The notes under the pieces are model-generated. The model worked only from the letters and a program-made list of their open reading frames with translations, was not told the DNA's origin and did no database searches. Shown piece after piece: positions 18,729 to 27,486 of a stretch of DNA of 64,000 bases. Origin of the DNA: Actinacidiphila bryophytorum (GTDB lineage: Bacteria; Actinomycetota; Actinomycetes; Streptomycetales; Streptomycetaceae); contig NZ_JAFFIX010000001.1 of the NCBI RefSeq assembly GCF_016916835.1, positions 62,001 to 126,000 of the forward strand, in the 5' to 3' direction. A program made the position numbers and the translations under genes. The first letter of the stretch is position 1. Each line of letters begins with the position of its first letter.

Positions 18729-20033
18729 GTGGATATGCGGGTGAAGCAGGTGGAGGCGGGACCGGCCGGCGCCCCGGGGGCTGTCGACCCGGATGCGGAG
18801 CGGCGCCGCGGGGTGCGCCGGATGAAGCTGATCGCGACGGGCTTCCTCGCCGTCGCGACGGTCGTCTACGTCCTGGCCAAGTGGGCGGACTCGCAGGACG
18901 CGGGCGCCTGGGCGGCCTACGTGGCGGCCGCGGCCGAGGCGGGCATGGTCGGCGCGATGGCGGACTGGTTCGCGGTGACCGCGCTCTTCCGCCGCCCGCT
19001 GGGCCTGCCCATCCCGCACACCGCGATCATCCCGACGAAGAAGGACGCGCTGGGCGCGAGCCTGGGCGACTTCGTCGGGGAGAACTTCCTGTCGGCCGAC
19101 GTGGTGCGCACCCGGCTGCGGGCCGTCGGCATCGGCTCGCGGCTCGGCACCTGGGTGGCCGAACCCGCCAACGCCGACCGGGTGACCGAGCAGGCCGCGG
19201 CCGCGCTGCGCGGCATGCTCACCGTGCTGCGCGACTCCGACGTGCAGGCGGTCGTCAGCGAGGCGATCACCCGGCGGGCCGAGGCCCAGGAGGTCGCGCC
19301 GGGCCTGGGCAAGCTGCTGGAGAAGGTCGTCGCCGACGGCGGCCACCGCAGGCTGGTGGACCTGGTGTGCGTACGCGCCCACGACTGGCTGGTCGAGCAC
19401 GGCGACTCGGTGATGGTCGCCGTCCAGGGCGGCGCCCCCGGCTGGACCCCGCGGTTCGTGGACCGCAAGGTCGGCGAGCGGGTCTACAAGGAACTGCTGC
19501 GCTTCGTCACCGAGATGCGCGACTCGCCCGGCCACCCGGCCCGCGGCGCCGTCGACCGCTTCCTCGGCGACTTCGCGGCCGAGCTGCAGTCCGACCCCGA
19601 CACCCGGCAGCGCGTCGAACGCCTCAAGAACGACCTGCTGGCCCGCCCCGAGGTCCAGGACCTGATCGCCTCGGTGTGGGGTTCGGTGCGGGCGATGATG
19701 GTGGCCGCGGCCGAGGACGAGCGCAGCGAGCTGCGGATGCGCACCCGGGCGTCGCTGCTCAGCCTCGGCGCCCGGATGGCCACCGACACCCGCCTGCAGG
19801 CCAAGGTCGACAGCTGGCTGGAGGACGCGGCCACGTATCTGGTCACCACCTACCGCGACCAGATCACCTCGCTGATCAGCGAGACCGTGGCGGGCTGGGA
19901 CGCCGAGCAGACCTCCCGCAAGATCGAGGCGCACGTGGGCCGCGACCTGCAGTTCATCCGCATCAACGGCACGGTCGTCGGTGCGCTCGTCGGTTTGCTG
20001 ATCTTCACGGTGTCCCGCCTCGCGGGCAGCTGA
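18729..20033 (+). CDS. DUF445-family membrane protein
   Basis: A 434-residue protein from GTG 18729 (ATG 18735 is an equally possible start two codons later). An N-terminal TM helix (LIATGFLAVATVVYVLA) and a second hydrophobic segment (YVAAAAEAGMVGAMADWFAVTALF) precede the GDFVGENFLS segment typical of DUF445. A long helical middle part is followed by a C-terminal TM helix (VVGALVGLLIFTVSRLA). The family is widespread, of unknown function, and probably spans the membrane as a helical bundle. Confidence 0.9.
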   Translation: MDMRVKQVEAGPAGAPGAVDPDAERRRGVRRMKLIATGFLAVATVVYVLAKWADSQDAGAWAAYVAAAAEAGMVGAMADWFAVTALFRRPLGLPIPHTAIIPTKKDALGASLGDFVGENFLSADVVRTRLRAVGIGSRLGTWVAEPANADRVTEQAAAALRGMLTVLRDSDVQAVVSEAITRRAEAQEVAPGLGKLLEKVVADGGHRRLVDLVCVRAHDWLVEHGDSVMVAVQGGAPGWTPRFVDRKVGERVYKELLRFVTEMRDSPGHPARGAVDRFLGDFAAELQSDPDTRQRVERLKNDLLARPEVQDLIASVWGSVRAMMVAAAEDERSELRMRTRASLLSLGARMATDTRLQAKVDSWLEDAATYLVTTYRDQITSLISETVAGWDAEQTSRKIEAHVGRDLQFIRINGTVVGALVGLLIFTVSRLAGS

Positions 20034-20152
20034 CCGCCCGTGCCGCTCCGACCTCTGCGGTACGGGCGAGGCGCCCGCCCGCCGGAGACCGGCCGAGTCC
20101 ACTGACTGAACAGGGCTTGCGCCGCGAGGGGCTGCGATTGGAGGATCGGACA

Positions 20153-20170
20153 GACATCCGATGACATCCG
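20153..20170. promoter_or_regulatory. Direct repeat upstream of FAH-family gene
   Basis: GACATCCG occurs at 20153-20160 and again at 20163-20170, a spacing of 10 bp (one helical turn), about 40 nt before the FAH-family start. It could be an operator; no cognate regulator is adjacent. Confidence 0.3.
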
Positions 20171-20210
20171 TGGACCGTCCGCCGCGGATCACTGACGTAC
20201 GGAGTACCAC

Positions 20211-21065
20211 GTGAAACTGCTGCGAGTCGGCCCCGCAGGGGCGGAGCGCCCCGCCCTGCTCGACCAGGACGGCGTCGTACGGGACCTCAGCGGGCTCGTC
20301 ACCGACATCGACGGCGCGACTCTCGCCGACGCCGGCGCCATGGCCCGGATCGCCGCGGCCGCCGCCGACGGCTCCCTGCCCGCCGCCGACGCCTCCCTGC
20401 GCGTCGGGCCGCCGCTCACCCGCATCGGCAAGATCGTCTGCATCGGCCTCAACTACCACGACCACGCGGCCGAGACCGGGGCGCAGGTGCCGGGCGAGCC
20501 CGTCGTCTTCATGAAGGCGCCCGACACGGTCGTCGGCCCCACCGACACCGTGCTGGTGCCGCGGGGCAGCACCAAGACCGACTGGGAGGTCGAACTCGCC
20601 GTCGTCATCGGCCGGGAGCTGCGGTACGCGGCCGACGCCGACGAGGCCATGGCCGCCGTCGCCGGGTACGCCGTCGCGCACGACGTCTCCGAGCGCGAGT
20701 TCCAGATCGAGCGCGGCGGGCAGTGGGACAAGGGCAAGAACTGCGAGACCTTCAACCCGCTCGGGCCGTGGCTCGTCACCGCGGACGAGATCCCCGACCC
20801 GCAGGCGCTCAGCCTGCGGCTGTGGGTGAACGGCGTCCTGCGCCAGGACGGCTCCACGCGCGACCAGATCTTCCCGGTCGCGGAAGTCGTCCGCTACCTC
20901 AGCCACTTCATGACGCTCTACCCGGGTGACGTGATCAACACGGGGACCCCTGCCGGGGTGGCTCTCGGGCAGCCCGAGCCCCGTCCCTACCTCCGCCCGG
21001 GCGACGTGGTCGAACTCTCCATCGACGGCCTGGGCCGCCAACGCCAGGAGCTTGCCGCAGCGTAA
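20211..21065 (+). CDS. Fumarylacetoacetate hydrolase-family protein
   Basis: A 284-residue enzyme of the FAH superfamily, which cleaves or decarboxylates beta-diketone and oxo-acid intermediates of aromatic and other catabolism. Typical blocks: IGKIVCIGLNYHDHAAETG, VVFMKAPDTVVGP, the metal-binding Glu cluster in DWEVELAVVIG, and GDVINTGTPAGVALG. GTG 20211 follows a weak GGAG. Standing alone, its pathway cannot be set. Complete and single-gene in appearance. Confidence 0.9.
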   Translation: MKLLRVGPAGAERPALLDQDGVVRDLSGLVTDIDGATLADAGAMARIAAAAADGSLPAADASLRVGPPLTRIGKIVCIGLNYHDHAAETGAQVPGEPVVFMKAPDTVVGPTDTVLVPRGSTKTDWEVELAVVIGRELRYAADADEAMAAVAGYAVAHDVSEREFQIERGGQWDKGKNCETFNPLGPWLVTADEIPDPQALSLRLWVNGVLRQDGSTRDQIFPVAEVVRYLSHFMTLYPGDVINTGTPAGVALGQPEPRPYLRPGDVVELSIDGLGRQRQELAAA

Positions 21066-21280
21066 GGGGGTACGCCCCCTGGGGTGCCCTTTGCGGCGGG
21101 CGGCGCGTCTTTCCCCCGGCGGGGGCGCGTCAGGTGGTTGCCCGTTGCGGTGGCCGGTCGCCGTTCCCCCGGCGGTGTGTTGCGCGCGAAGTTCCGCCCC
21201 CAGAGCTTCGCCTGGGGGTACCCCCAGCGCCTCCTGAGGTCCTGCCCCTTGCGGTGCGTTGCTTGCCTGCGGCTGCGTCG

Positions 21281-21456
21281 TGGCTGGTCGCGCAGTTCCC
21301 CGCGCCCCTGATGGTCGCCCTCTCCCGCAGAGCGGGCGCTTTCAGGCGGCGCCCTCTGCGCAGGAGGGTGAGCGTTTTTCAGGGGCGCGGGGAACTGCGC
21401 GACCAGCCACAACGTACCGAAGGAAAGCAACGCCGCAGCAAGTGGCAGTCACCCCA
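21281..21456 (-). repeat. Dispersed palindromic repeat family 1, copy B
   Basis: A perfect 32-bp inverted repeat (21281-21312 with 21380-21411) with the same arm core as copy A, and the outer flank (GGTGACTGCCACTTGC on the minus strand, ending at 21456). The loop holds two small hairpins. Relative to the outer flank, this loop is inverted compared with copies A and C. The flank overlaps the TGA of the UPF0303 gene. The rest of the spacer from 21066 shows only partial, degenerate repeat-like pieces. Confidence 0.85.
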
Positions 21457-21931
21457 GAAAACGGCTGAGGGCACGCACGACGAGGGCGTGGTCCTCTGTC
21501 TGGGGGAGGCCGGAGACGGCCACGACGCCGATGACGCCGGCCCCGGCGACCCGCAGGGGAAACGCCCCGCCGTGCGCGGCGTAGAGCGCGGGGTCGAGAA
21601 AGGACGCGGCCTCGAAGGTCGTGCCCTTGGCGCGGAATCGCTCCCCGACGGCGAGCGACGACGCACCGTAGCGCAGGACGACCCGCGCCTTGCGGTCGAG
21701 CCACGCGTCGTTGTCGGGTGTCGTGCCCTCAAGGGCGTAGTGGAAGAGCTGCTGCCCGCCGCGGCGGATGTCGACCGTGACGGCGGCACCCTGCTCGCGG
21801 GCGAGCTCGACCAGCAGGCACCCGAGCCGCCAGGCGTCGTCGTGGGTGAAGCGGGGGAGGACGAGGTCCCGTTCCTGCTGGGCGAGGACTTCCGGGTCGG
21901 CGAGCCGGCCGGGGGTGGCGGCGCTGGTCAC
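21449..21931 (-). CDS. UPF0303/HbpS-like (DUF336) protein
   Basis: A 160-residue protein from GTG 21931, which overlaps the upstream oxidoreductase stop by 4 nt (GTGA), so they are translationally coupled. It shows the GlcG/HbpS-like pattern, with VDIRRGGQQLFHYALEGTTPDN, WLDRKARVVLRYGASSL and HGGAFPLRVAGAGVIGVVAVSGLP. Members bind haem or small cofactors in some cases, but the function is unproven. Its stop codon lies inside repeat copy B. Confidence 0.82.
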   Translation of the reverse strand: MTSAATPGRLADPEVLAQQERDLVLPRFTHDDAWRLGCLLVELAREQGAAVTVDIRRGGQQLFHYALEGTTPDNDAWLDRKARVVLRYGASSLAVGERFRAKGTTFEAASFLDPALYAAHGGAFPLRVAGAGVIGVVAVSGLPQTEDHALVVRALSRFLG

Positions 21932-22995
21932 AGGACCACCGTCCGCCCGGTCGTCGCGGACTGCCTGGCCGCCTCGATGACCTCGACCGCGGCGGCGGCC
22001 TCCAGCGCGGTGACCGGCGGTGGCGTGCCCTCGCGCAGGGCTGTTTCGACGGCCGCGTAGAAGGCGGGGTAGTCGCCGGGCAGCGAGGGGACGGGCCGTA
22101 CGTTCTCGTCGGTGCCCGCGGTGCCCCACGCGGATTCGGGTTCCGCGCCCCACGCCGCTCCTTCGCCGGGCCGCAGGCCTTCGCGCAGGGCGGCTTCCTG
22201 CGAGTCGAGGCCGTAGCTGACGTAGCCGCCGGTGCTGCCGAGCACCCGGAAGCGCGGCCCGAGCCGGGAGGCGGTGGCGCTCATCCACAGGTGGGAGCGG
22301 ACGCCGCCGGCGTGGGTGATGGCGATGAAGTCGTCGTCGTCGGCTGCGGCGCCGGGCCGCCGTACGTCGGACTCGGCGTAGACGTGGTGGGCCGGGCCGA
22401 AGAGGGTGAGGGCCTGGTCGACGAGGTGGCTGCCGAGGTCGTAGAGGAGGCCGCCGATCTCCGCGGGGTCGCCGGACTCGCGCCAGCCGCCCTTGGGCTG
22501 GGGGCGCCACCTCTCGAAGCGGGACTCGAAGCGGTGGACCTCGCCGAGTTCGCGGCGTTCCAGCAGGGCGCGCAGGGTGCGGAAGTCGCTGTCCCAGCGG
22601 CGGTTCTGGAAGACGGTGAGCAGCAGGTCGCGCTGCTCCGCGAGTGCGGCCAGCTCCCGGGCTTCGGCCGCGGTGGCGGACAGCGGCTTGTCGACGACGA
22701 CGGGCAGGCCGGCCCGGAGTGCGGCGGTCGCGAGCGGGATGTGGGTGCGGTTGGGGGAGGCGAGGACGACGAGGTCCAGGTCGCCGGTCCGCGTCCACAG
22801 CTCGTCCGCGGTGCCGGCGAAGGCGACGCCGGGGTGTTCCGCGGCGGCCTGGGCGCGGCGTTCGCGGTTGCCGGTGACGATGGTGTCCAGGGCCAGGCCC
22901 GGGGTCGCGGCGATCAGCGGTGCGTGGAAGAAGGAGCCGGCCGGGCCGTAGCCGACCAGGGCGACGCGGAGGGGTGGCGTACCGGTAGGGCTCAT
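21928..22995 (-). CDS. Gfo/Idh/MocA-family NAD(P)-dependent oxidoreductase
   Basis: A 355-residue sugar or inositol dehydrogenase-type enzyme. The N-terminal Rossmann motif VALVGYGPAGSFFHAP is followed by VDKPLSATAAEA, the usual K-P segment. ATG 22995 is used; the frame extends 12 codons upstream through the operator palindrome, which argues against that longer start. It is coupled to the UPF0303 gene and divergent from the ROK regulator, suggesting a small sugar or polyol utilisation unit under ROK control. Confidence 0.9.
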   Translation of the reverse strand: MSPTGTPPLRVALVGYGPAGSFFHAPLIAATPGLALDTIVTGNRERRAQAAAEHPGVAFAGTADELWTRTGDLDLVVLASPNRTHIPLATAALRAGLPVVVDKPLSATAAEARELAALAEQRDLLLTVFQNRRWDSDFRTLRALLERRELGEVHRFESRFERWRPQPKGGWRESGDPAEIGGLLYDLGSHLVDQALTLFGPAHHVYAESDVRRPGAAADDDDFIAITHAGGVRSHLWMSATASRLGPRFRVLGSTGGYVSYGLDSQEAALREGLRPGEGAAWGAEPESAWGTAGTDENVRPVPSLPGDYPAFYAAVETALREGTPPPVTALEAAAAVEVIEAARQSATTGRTVVL

Positions 22996-23002
22996 GCGCC
23001 CT

Positions 23003-23027
23003 ACTTTGGCAACAGTGTTGCCAAAGT
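23003..23027. promoter_or_regulatory. Perfect palindromic operator between oxidoreductase and ROK regulator
   Basis: ACTTTGGCAAC-AGT-GTTGCCAAAGT: perfect 11-bp arms around 3 nt, 7 nt upstream of the oxidoreductase start and 24 nt upstream of the ROK start. Its A+T-rich arms stand out in this GC-rich sequence. The position suits a repressor controlling both divergent promoters, most simply the adjacent ROK protein. Confidence 0.82.
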
Positions 23028-23051
23028 GCAAGCGCGCGGGACAATGGCCGA

Positions 23052-24173
23052 GTGACCCCGCCTACCGCCGCCCAGGAACCGCACCAGGCCCCCGTGCCGG
23101 GACCGGGGGTCAACCTGCCCGGTCTGCGCAGCCACAACGCGGCGCTGGTGCTCGGCCTGCTGCGGGACGCGGCCGGGGCGGCGGACAGCGGCGGGATCAG
23201 CCGGCCCGAGCTTGCCGAGCGGACCGGGCTGACACCGCAGGCGGTCAGCAAGATCACCGCCCGGCTGCGCGCAGAAGGCCTGGTGGAGGACGCCGGGCGG
23301 CTCGCGTCGACCGGGGGCAAGCCGCGCACCGAACTGCGGCTCGCGGCGGGGGCCAGATGTGCGGTCGGCGCGCACCTGGACGGGGAGGTGCTGACCGCGG
23401 TGGTCGCGGACCTGGCCGGGCGTACGGTCGCCGAGCACGCGGCGCCGCTCGACCTGGCACTGCCGGTCCGCGAGGGCGTGGCCGCGATGGTCCGCGAGCT
23501 GCGGACGGCCGTCGGCCTGGCGCCCGCACCGGTGCTGGGCCTGGGGGTGGGCATCCGCGGCCCGCTGGACCACCGCACCGGCACCCTGCACGAGGTGACC
23601 GGCTTCCCGCACTGGTCGGGCTGCCCGCTGCGGGACGAGCTGACCGCTGCGCTCGGCCTGCCGGTGGCCGTCGACAAGAACACCAACGCGGCGGCCCTCT
23701 CGGTCCTGGCCGAGCCGCACACCGACCGGGCCGCCGGCTCCTTCGGCTATCTGCACCTGGGGACGGGCCTGGGCGCGGCGCTGGTGCTCGGCGGCCGGCC
23801 GCACCGCGGCGGACGGGCCGGGGCGGGGGAGTTCGGGCACCAGGTGGTGCAGCTCGACGGGCCGCCTTGCAAGTGCGGCAAGCGCGGCTGCCTGGAGGCG
23901 CTGTGCCTGGCGGCGGTGGCCCGCGGCGACACCGCGGGCGCGGCCCGCCTGCTGGGCGTGGGCGCCGCGAACCTGGTGGCGCTGCTGGACGTCGACCGGA
24001 TCGTGCTGGGCGGGCGCACCGTGCTCGCCGATCCCGGGGTCTTCCTCGACGGGGTCGGGGCGGCGCTCGGCCCGGTCCCTGTGGCTCTTGCGGCGGCGGG
24101 CGCGCACGCGGTCGCCGAGGGCGCCGCCCTGCTGGCGCTGGCCCCGCTGTTCGCCCGCGCGGCCCTGGGCTGA
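23052..24173 (+). CDS. ROK-family transcriptional regulator
   Basis: A 373-residue protein from GTG 23052. An N-terminal winged helix ([25 protein letters not shown], about residues 47-72) is joined to a sugar-kinase-like ROK domain with the zinc motif C273-x-C275-G-K-R-G-C280-L-E and the VDKNTNAAA segment (208-216). The kinase Asp is replaced by a DKN context, so it may be a sensor more than an enzyme. It likely senses the substrate or product of the divergent oxidoreductase pathway and binds the palindrome between them. Confidence 0.88.
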   Translation: MTPPTAAQEPHQAPVPGPGVNLPGLRSHNAALVLGLLRDAAGAADSGGISRPELAERTGLTPQAVSKITARLRAEGLVEDAGRLASTGGKPRTELRLAAGARCAVGAHLDGEVLTAVVADLAGRTVAEHAAPLDLALPVREGVAAMVRELRTAVGLAPAPVLGLGVGIRGPLDHRTGTLHEVTGFPHWSGCPLRDELTAALGLPVAVDKNTNAAALSVLAEPHTDRAAGSFGYLHLGTGLGAALVLGGRPHRGGRAGAGEFGHQVVQLDGPPCKCGKRGCLEALCLAAVARGDTAGAARLLGVGAANLVALLDVDRIVLGGRTVLADPGVFLDGVGAALGPVPVALAAAGAHAVAEGAALLALAPLFARAALG

Positions 24174-24282
24174 CAGCCGGCGCCCAGCACGCGAGACGGC
24201 CGGGGCGGGGCAACTCCGCCCCGGCTACGCTGGGGCACACGCCCAGGTACGGGCGCCAGGCACGACGACAGGAGAGCGACCG

Positions 24283-25062
24283 GTGTCGACCCGCAGGCCC
24301 ATCGACTCGTGGCTGACCGACATGGACGGCGTGCTCATCCACGAGGGCACCCCGATCCCCGGCGCCGACGCCTTCATCAAGGGCCTCAAGGACTCGGGCA
24401 AGCCCTTCCTGGTGCTCACCAACAACTCCATCTACACCCCGCGCGACCTGCATGCCCGGCTGTCCAGGATGGGCCTGGACGTGCCCGTCGCGAACATCTG
24501 GACCTCGGCGCTGGCCACCGCCAAATTCCTCGACGACCAGCGCCCCGGTGGCACCGCCTACGTCATCGGCGAAGCCGGCCTGACCACCGCGCTGCACGAC
24601 GTCGGCTACGTCCTCACCGACGCCGACCCCGACTACGTCGTCCTCGGCGAGACCCGCACCTACAGCTTCGAAGCCCTCACCAAGGCCATCCGGCTCATCC
24701 GCGGCGGCGCCCGCTTCATCGCCACCAACCCCGACGAGACCGGCCCGTCCCCCGAGGGCGTCCTGCCCGCGACCGGCTCGGTCGCCGCACTGATCACCAA
24801 GGCCACAGGCCAGGAGCCCTACTTCGTCGGCAAGCCCAACCCGCTGATGATGCGCGCCGGTCTCAACGCCATCGGCGCGCACTCCGAGACCAGCGCCATG
24901 ATCGGCGACCGGATGGACACCGACGTGCTCGCCGGGCTCGAATCCGGCATGACCACCTTCCTCGTCCTCACCGGCCTGACCGCCGTGCCCGACATCGAGC
25001 GCTACCCCTTCAAACCGTCCCGGGTCGTGGAGTCCATCGCCGACCTGGTGGCCGAGATCTGA
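24283..25062 (+). CDS. HAD-IIA family hydrolase (NagD-like phosphatase)
   Basis: A 259-residue HAD phosphatase from GTG 24283, preceded by GGAGAG. Motif I is D13-M-D15-G (nucleophile and acid), motif II V-L-T-N-N-S (about residue 44) and motif III in the [17 protein letters not shown] segment. The NagD group dephosphorylates small phosphate esters such as nucleotides or sugar phosphates; the substrate here is unknown. It lies 109 nt after the ROK gene and may or may not share its transcript. Confidence 0.9.
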   Translation: MSTRRPIDSWLTDMDGVLIHEGTPIPGADAFIKGLKDSGKPFLVLTNNSIYTPRDLHARLSRMGLDVPVANIWTSALATAKFLDDQRPGGTAYVIGEAGLTTALHDVGYVLTDADPDYVVLGETRTYSFEALTKAIRLIRGGARFIATNPDETGPSPEGVLPATGSVAALITKATGQEPYFVGKPNPLMMRAGLNAIGAHSETSAMIGDRMDTDVLAGLESGMTTFLVLTGLTAVPDIERYPFKPSRVVESIADLVAEI

Positions 25063-25181
25063 TCACCCTCCGTAGCGGGCACGTCACCCTGATGGGTCAC
25101 CGAGCGTGCACGCCGGGCCGGTCACGGGGATCTTCGTAAGCACCGGGAGCGAGTCCCCGCCCCGGCCGAGCGGAGGTCCCC

Positions 25182-25787
25182 ATGTTTGGTCTGAAACTCC
25201 CCGTCATCGCCGCGGCCGGCGCCCTCGGCGTCCTCGCCGTCGGCGGGGTGACCGGGCTGCCGAAGCAGGCACTCGCCGACGAGGGGGGCGGTGGATCGTC
25301 CTCGTCCAGCTCGTCCTCCTCGTCGTCGGCCTCGTCCAGCTCCGGCATGGACATCTCACCCGCGACCGTCGCCCCCGGCGGGGTGGTCAGCCTGCACCTC
25401 AAGGCCTCCTGCAAGTCCGGAGCCAAGGCCAAGGCCAGCGCCGAGGTCTTCGTCGACGCGGTCACCCTCGCACCCTCGGGTGACGGCTCCGACGGCTGGG
25501 ACGGCACGGCCTTCATCAAGTCCGACGCCGTCGACGGCTCCTACGCCGTCTCCGTCGAGTGCAACGGCTCCACCAGCTCCGCGTCCGCCACCGTCACCGT
25601 GACGTCGGGCAGCACCCCGCTCGTCCCGGTCAACCCCGTCCCGGCCGGCGGCGGCGGCACCGCACAGCTCGCCGCAGGCCCCGCAGCCGCCGGCACCAGC
25701 ACCGGGCCGCTGCTCGCCACCGGCGGCGCCGCCGCAGCCGGCCTGGCCGGCCTGGTCATCCGCCGCCGCACCGCCGCCCGCGGCTGA
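25182..25787 (+). CDS. Secreted protein with C-terminal sorting-like signal
   Basis: A 201-residue exported protein. A signal peptide (residues 1-32, cleavage probably after ALA) is followed by an 18-residue Ser-rich stretch, a beta-rich domain (DISPATVAPGGVVSLHLKASC..., with a Cys pair) and a Gly/Ala/Pro linker. The end has LLATG, a hydrophobic helix and RRRTAARG, the pattern of a wall-sorting signal although the L-x-x-T-G box is not canonical LPxTG or LAxTG. It lies 5 nt upstream of a sortase gene, which makes it the likely substrate. Confidence 0.82.
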   Translation: MFGLKLPVIAAAGALGVLAVGGVTGLPKQALADEGGGGSSSSSSSSSSSASSSSGMDISPATVAPGGVVSLHLKASCKSGAKAKASAEVFVDAVTLAPSGDGSDGWDGTAFIKSDAVDGSYAVSVECNGSTSSASATVTVTSGSTPLVPVNPVPAGGGGTAQLAAGPAAAGTSTGPLLATGGAAAAGLAGLVIRRRTAARG

Positions 25788-25792
25788 CCGGC

Positions 25793-26467
25793 ATGGCGGT
25801 GGGGGCCGAAGAACCAGGCGCCGACAGCGGTGCCGGCACCGGCAGGACCTGGGCGGCCGTCGTGGTCGGCCTGGTCCTGCTGGCCGCGTACCTCCTCGGC
25901 CACGGCGGCCACCTGCCCGCCGCGCCGCCCCCCGGCGCCCGCAGCCTCGCCGCCGCGGCCGCCGACCGGCCGCCCCAGGTCTACGCCCCCCACGTGCCGC
26001 TGCGCGACGCCGTACCGCTGCACATCGACATCCCGTCGGTGGGCATCCACGCGCCGCTCGTCGGCCGCGGCCTCAAGGACGGGGCGGTCGACCCGCCCCC
26101 CTACTCCACCCCCGACGTCGCCGGCTGGTACCGCGACGGCCCGCCCCCAGGAGCGTCCGGCGCGGCCATCATCGTCGGCCACGTCGACACCGAGACGCGG
26201 GCCGCGGTCTTCTACGGCCTCAGCACGATCCGGCGCGGGGCGCTGGTGGAGGTCTCCCGCTCCGACGGCACGGTCGCGGAATTCTCCGTCGAGGCGGTCG
26301 AAGTCGTCGAGAAGGCCCACTTCGACGCCAACCGCGTCTACGGGTCAGCGGGCCGACCCGAACTCCGCCTCATCACCTGCGGTGGGGCTTTCGACAAACA
26401 AGCGCAGGCCTACTCGGCCAACGTGGTGGTCTTCGCCGCACTCACGGGTTCCCACCCCGCCCCCTGA
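25793..26467 (+). CDS. Class F-like sortase
   Basis: A 224-residue protein with an N-terminal TM anchor (WAAVVVGLVLLAAYLL) and a sortase domain. Catalytic H130 is in IIVGHVDT and C196 in LRLITCGG. The usual Arg after the Cys is not obvious: the expected segment reads Q-A-Y-S-A-N-V-V-V, so the position of the third catalytic residue is uncertain. Sortases join secreted proteins to peptidoglycan. ATG 25793 is 5 nt past the substrate-like gene, indicating an operon. Confidence 0.85.
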   Translation: MAVGAEEPGADSGAGTGRTWAAVVVGLVLLAAYLLGHGGHLPAAPPPGARSLAAAAADRPPQVYAPHVPLRDAVPLHIDIPSVGIHAPLVGRGLKDGAVDPPPYSTPDVAGWYRDGPPPGASGAAIIVGHVDTETRAAVFYGLSTIRRGALVEVSRSDGTVAEFSVEAVEVVEKAHFDANRVYGSAGRPELRLITCGGAFDKQAQAYSANVVVFAALTGSHPAP

Positions 26468-26532
26468 CTCCCCTTGCGCGGGGCCGCCGCCCTTCCCCGG
26501 CGGGGGCCCCGCGCAAGGGGGGGAGTCAGGGG
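26461..26532. terminator. Strong bidirectional terminator
   Basis: An almost perfect 25-bp stem (26461-26485 with 26505-26532, three extra G on the right arm) between the convergent sortase and GAF-ANTAR genes. It overlaps the last codons of both. Confidence 0.8.
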
Positions 26533-27254
26533 GGCGGGGGGAGGGTGGTGGAGCCGGAGAGGATGGAGGTCGCCAGATCCGCGATGCGGATCTGGTGGTG
26601 GCGGGCGTGCGCCCGCAGGAGGGCGAAGGCGTCGTCGAGGCTGACGTGCCAGCGCTCGGCGAGAACGCCCTTGACCTGCTCAACGGCTATGCGCGAGTCC
26701 AGCGCGGTCTGCAGCTGCGCGGCCAGCAGCTGGTGCCGCCGCCGGGTGCGCCGCTGGAGGACCCCGATCGCGGCGGCGTCGGCGAGTGAGCGTGCGACCG
26801 CGGCGGAACGTTCTGGCAGCGGCCCGGGCGCAGCCCGGTAGAGGACGAGGGCGCCGAGGACCTCTTCGCGGTGCCGCACCGGCACCGCGAAGACGGCGGC
26901 GTAGCCGCTGGCCCGCGCGCGGCGGACGAAGTCGCGGGGGAGGGGGCCGCGGTCGCGGCCGAGGTCGGCCACGGCGACGTCCGTGCCGCTGCGGAAGCAG
27001 TCCGGGCCAGGACCCACCGCCGAGAGCAGGCGGGCCGGCTCGCAGGACGCGCCGACCACCCGGATGTCCCCGCCCTCCTCGGCGAGCAGCAGCCCGGCCG
27101 CGGCGACGCCGGTGAGCCGTACCGTACGGCCGGCGAGCCGCCGCAGCGGCGCGTCGGGCTCGCCCTCGTCGCCGAGGGTGTCGGCCAGCTCGACCAGAGT
27201 GTCGGCCAGCAGCCCTCCTGCGGCTGTTGACCCGTCCGGCAGATCCCCGTGCAC
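26526..27254 (-). CDS. GAF and ANTAR domain regulator
   Basis: A 242-residue protein from GTG 27254 (GGAAGGGG upstream). A GAF sensor domain spans about residues 20-160 and an ANTAR domain ends the protein (QLLAAQLQTALDSRIAVEQVKGVLAERWHVSLDDAFALLRAHAR). ANTAR domains bind paired hairpins in nascent RNA to prevent termination. No such paired hairpin is obvious beside the gene, so its RNA targets are probably elsewhere. Confidence 0.88.
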   Translation of the reverse strand: MHGDLPDGSTAAGGLLADTLVELADTLGDEGEPDAPLRRLAGRTVRLTGVAAAGLLLAEEGGDIRVVGASCEPARLLSAVGPGPDCFRSGTDVAVADLGRDRGPLPRDFVRRARASGYAAVFAVPVRHREEVLGALVLYRAAPGPLPERSAAVARSLADAAAIGVLQRRTRRRHQLLAAQLQTALDSRIAVEQVKGVLAERWHVSLDDAFALLRAHARHHQIRIADLATSILSGSTTLPPPP

Positions 27255-27486
27255 GCCGTTCCCCTTCCCCCGTCGGACCGGCTCCTGCCGTGAAGTATTG
27301 CCGGTGACCGGCGGCTTTCGCCTCCGTCGCAAGTCGGAGAAGATCGCCCGGGAGCCGCCGCGGGGCGTAGGGCGGCAGGCGGAGCACCGCGCACCGCCAC
27401 CTGCTGGGGCATAGGTTGGCGATCGGTATGTTTCTCCGCCAGGTCTGGCCCCCCGCCCGCGGGGGACCGCCGCCGAGGAGGTCCCG

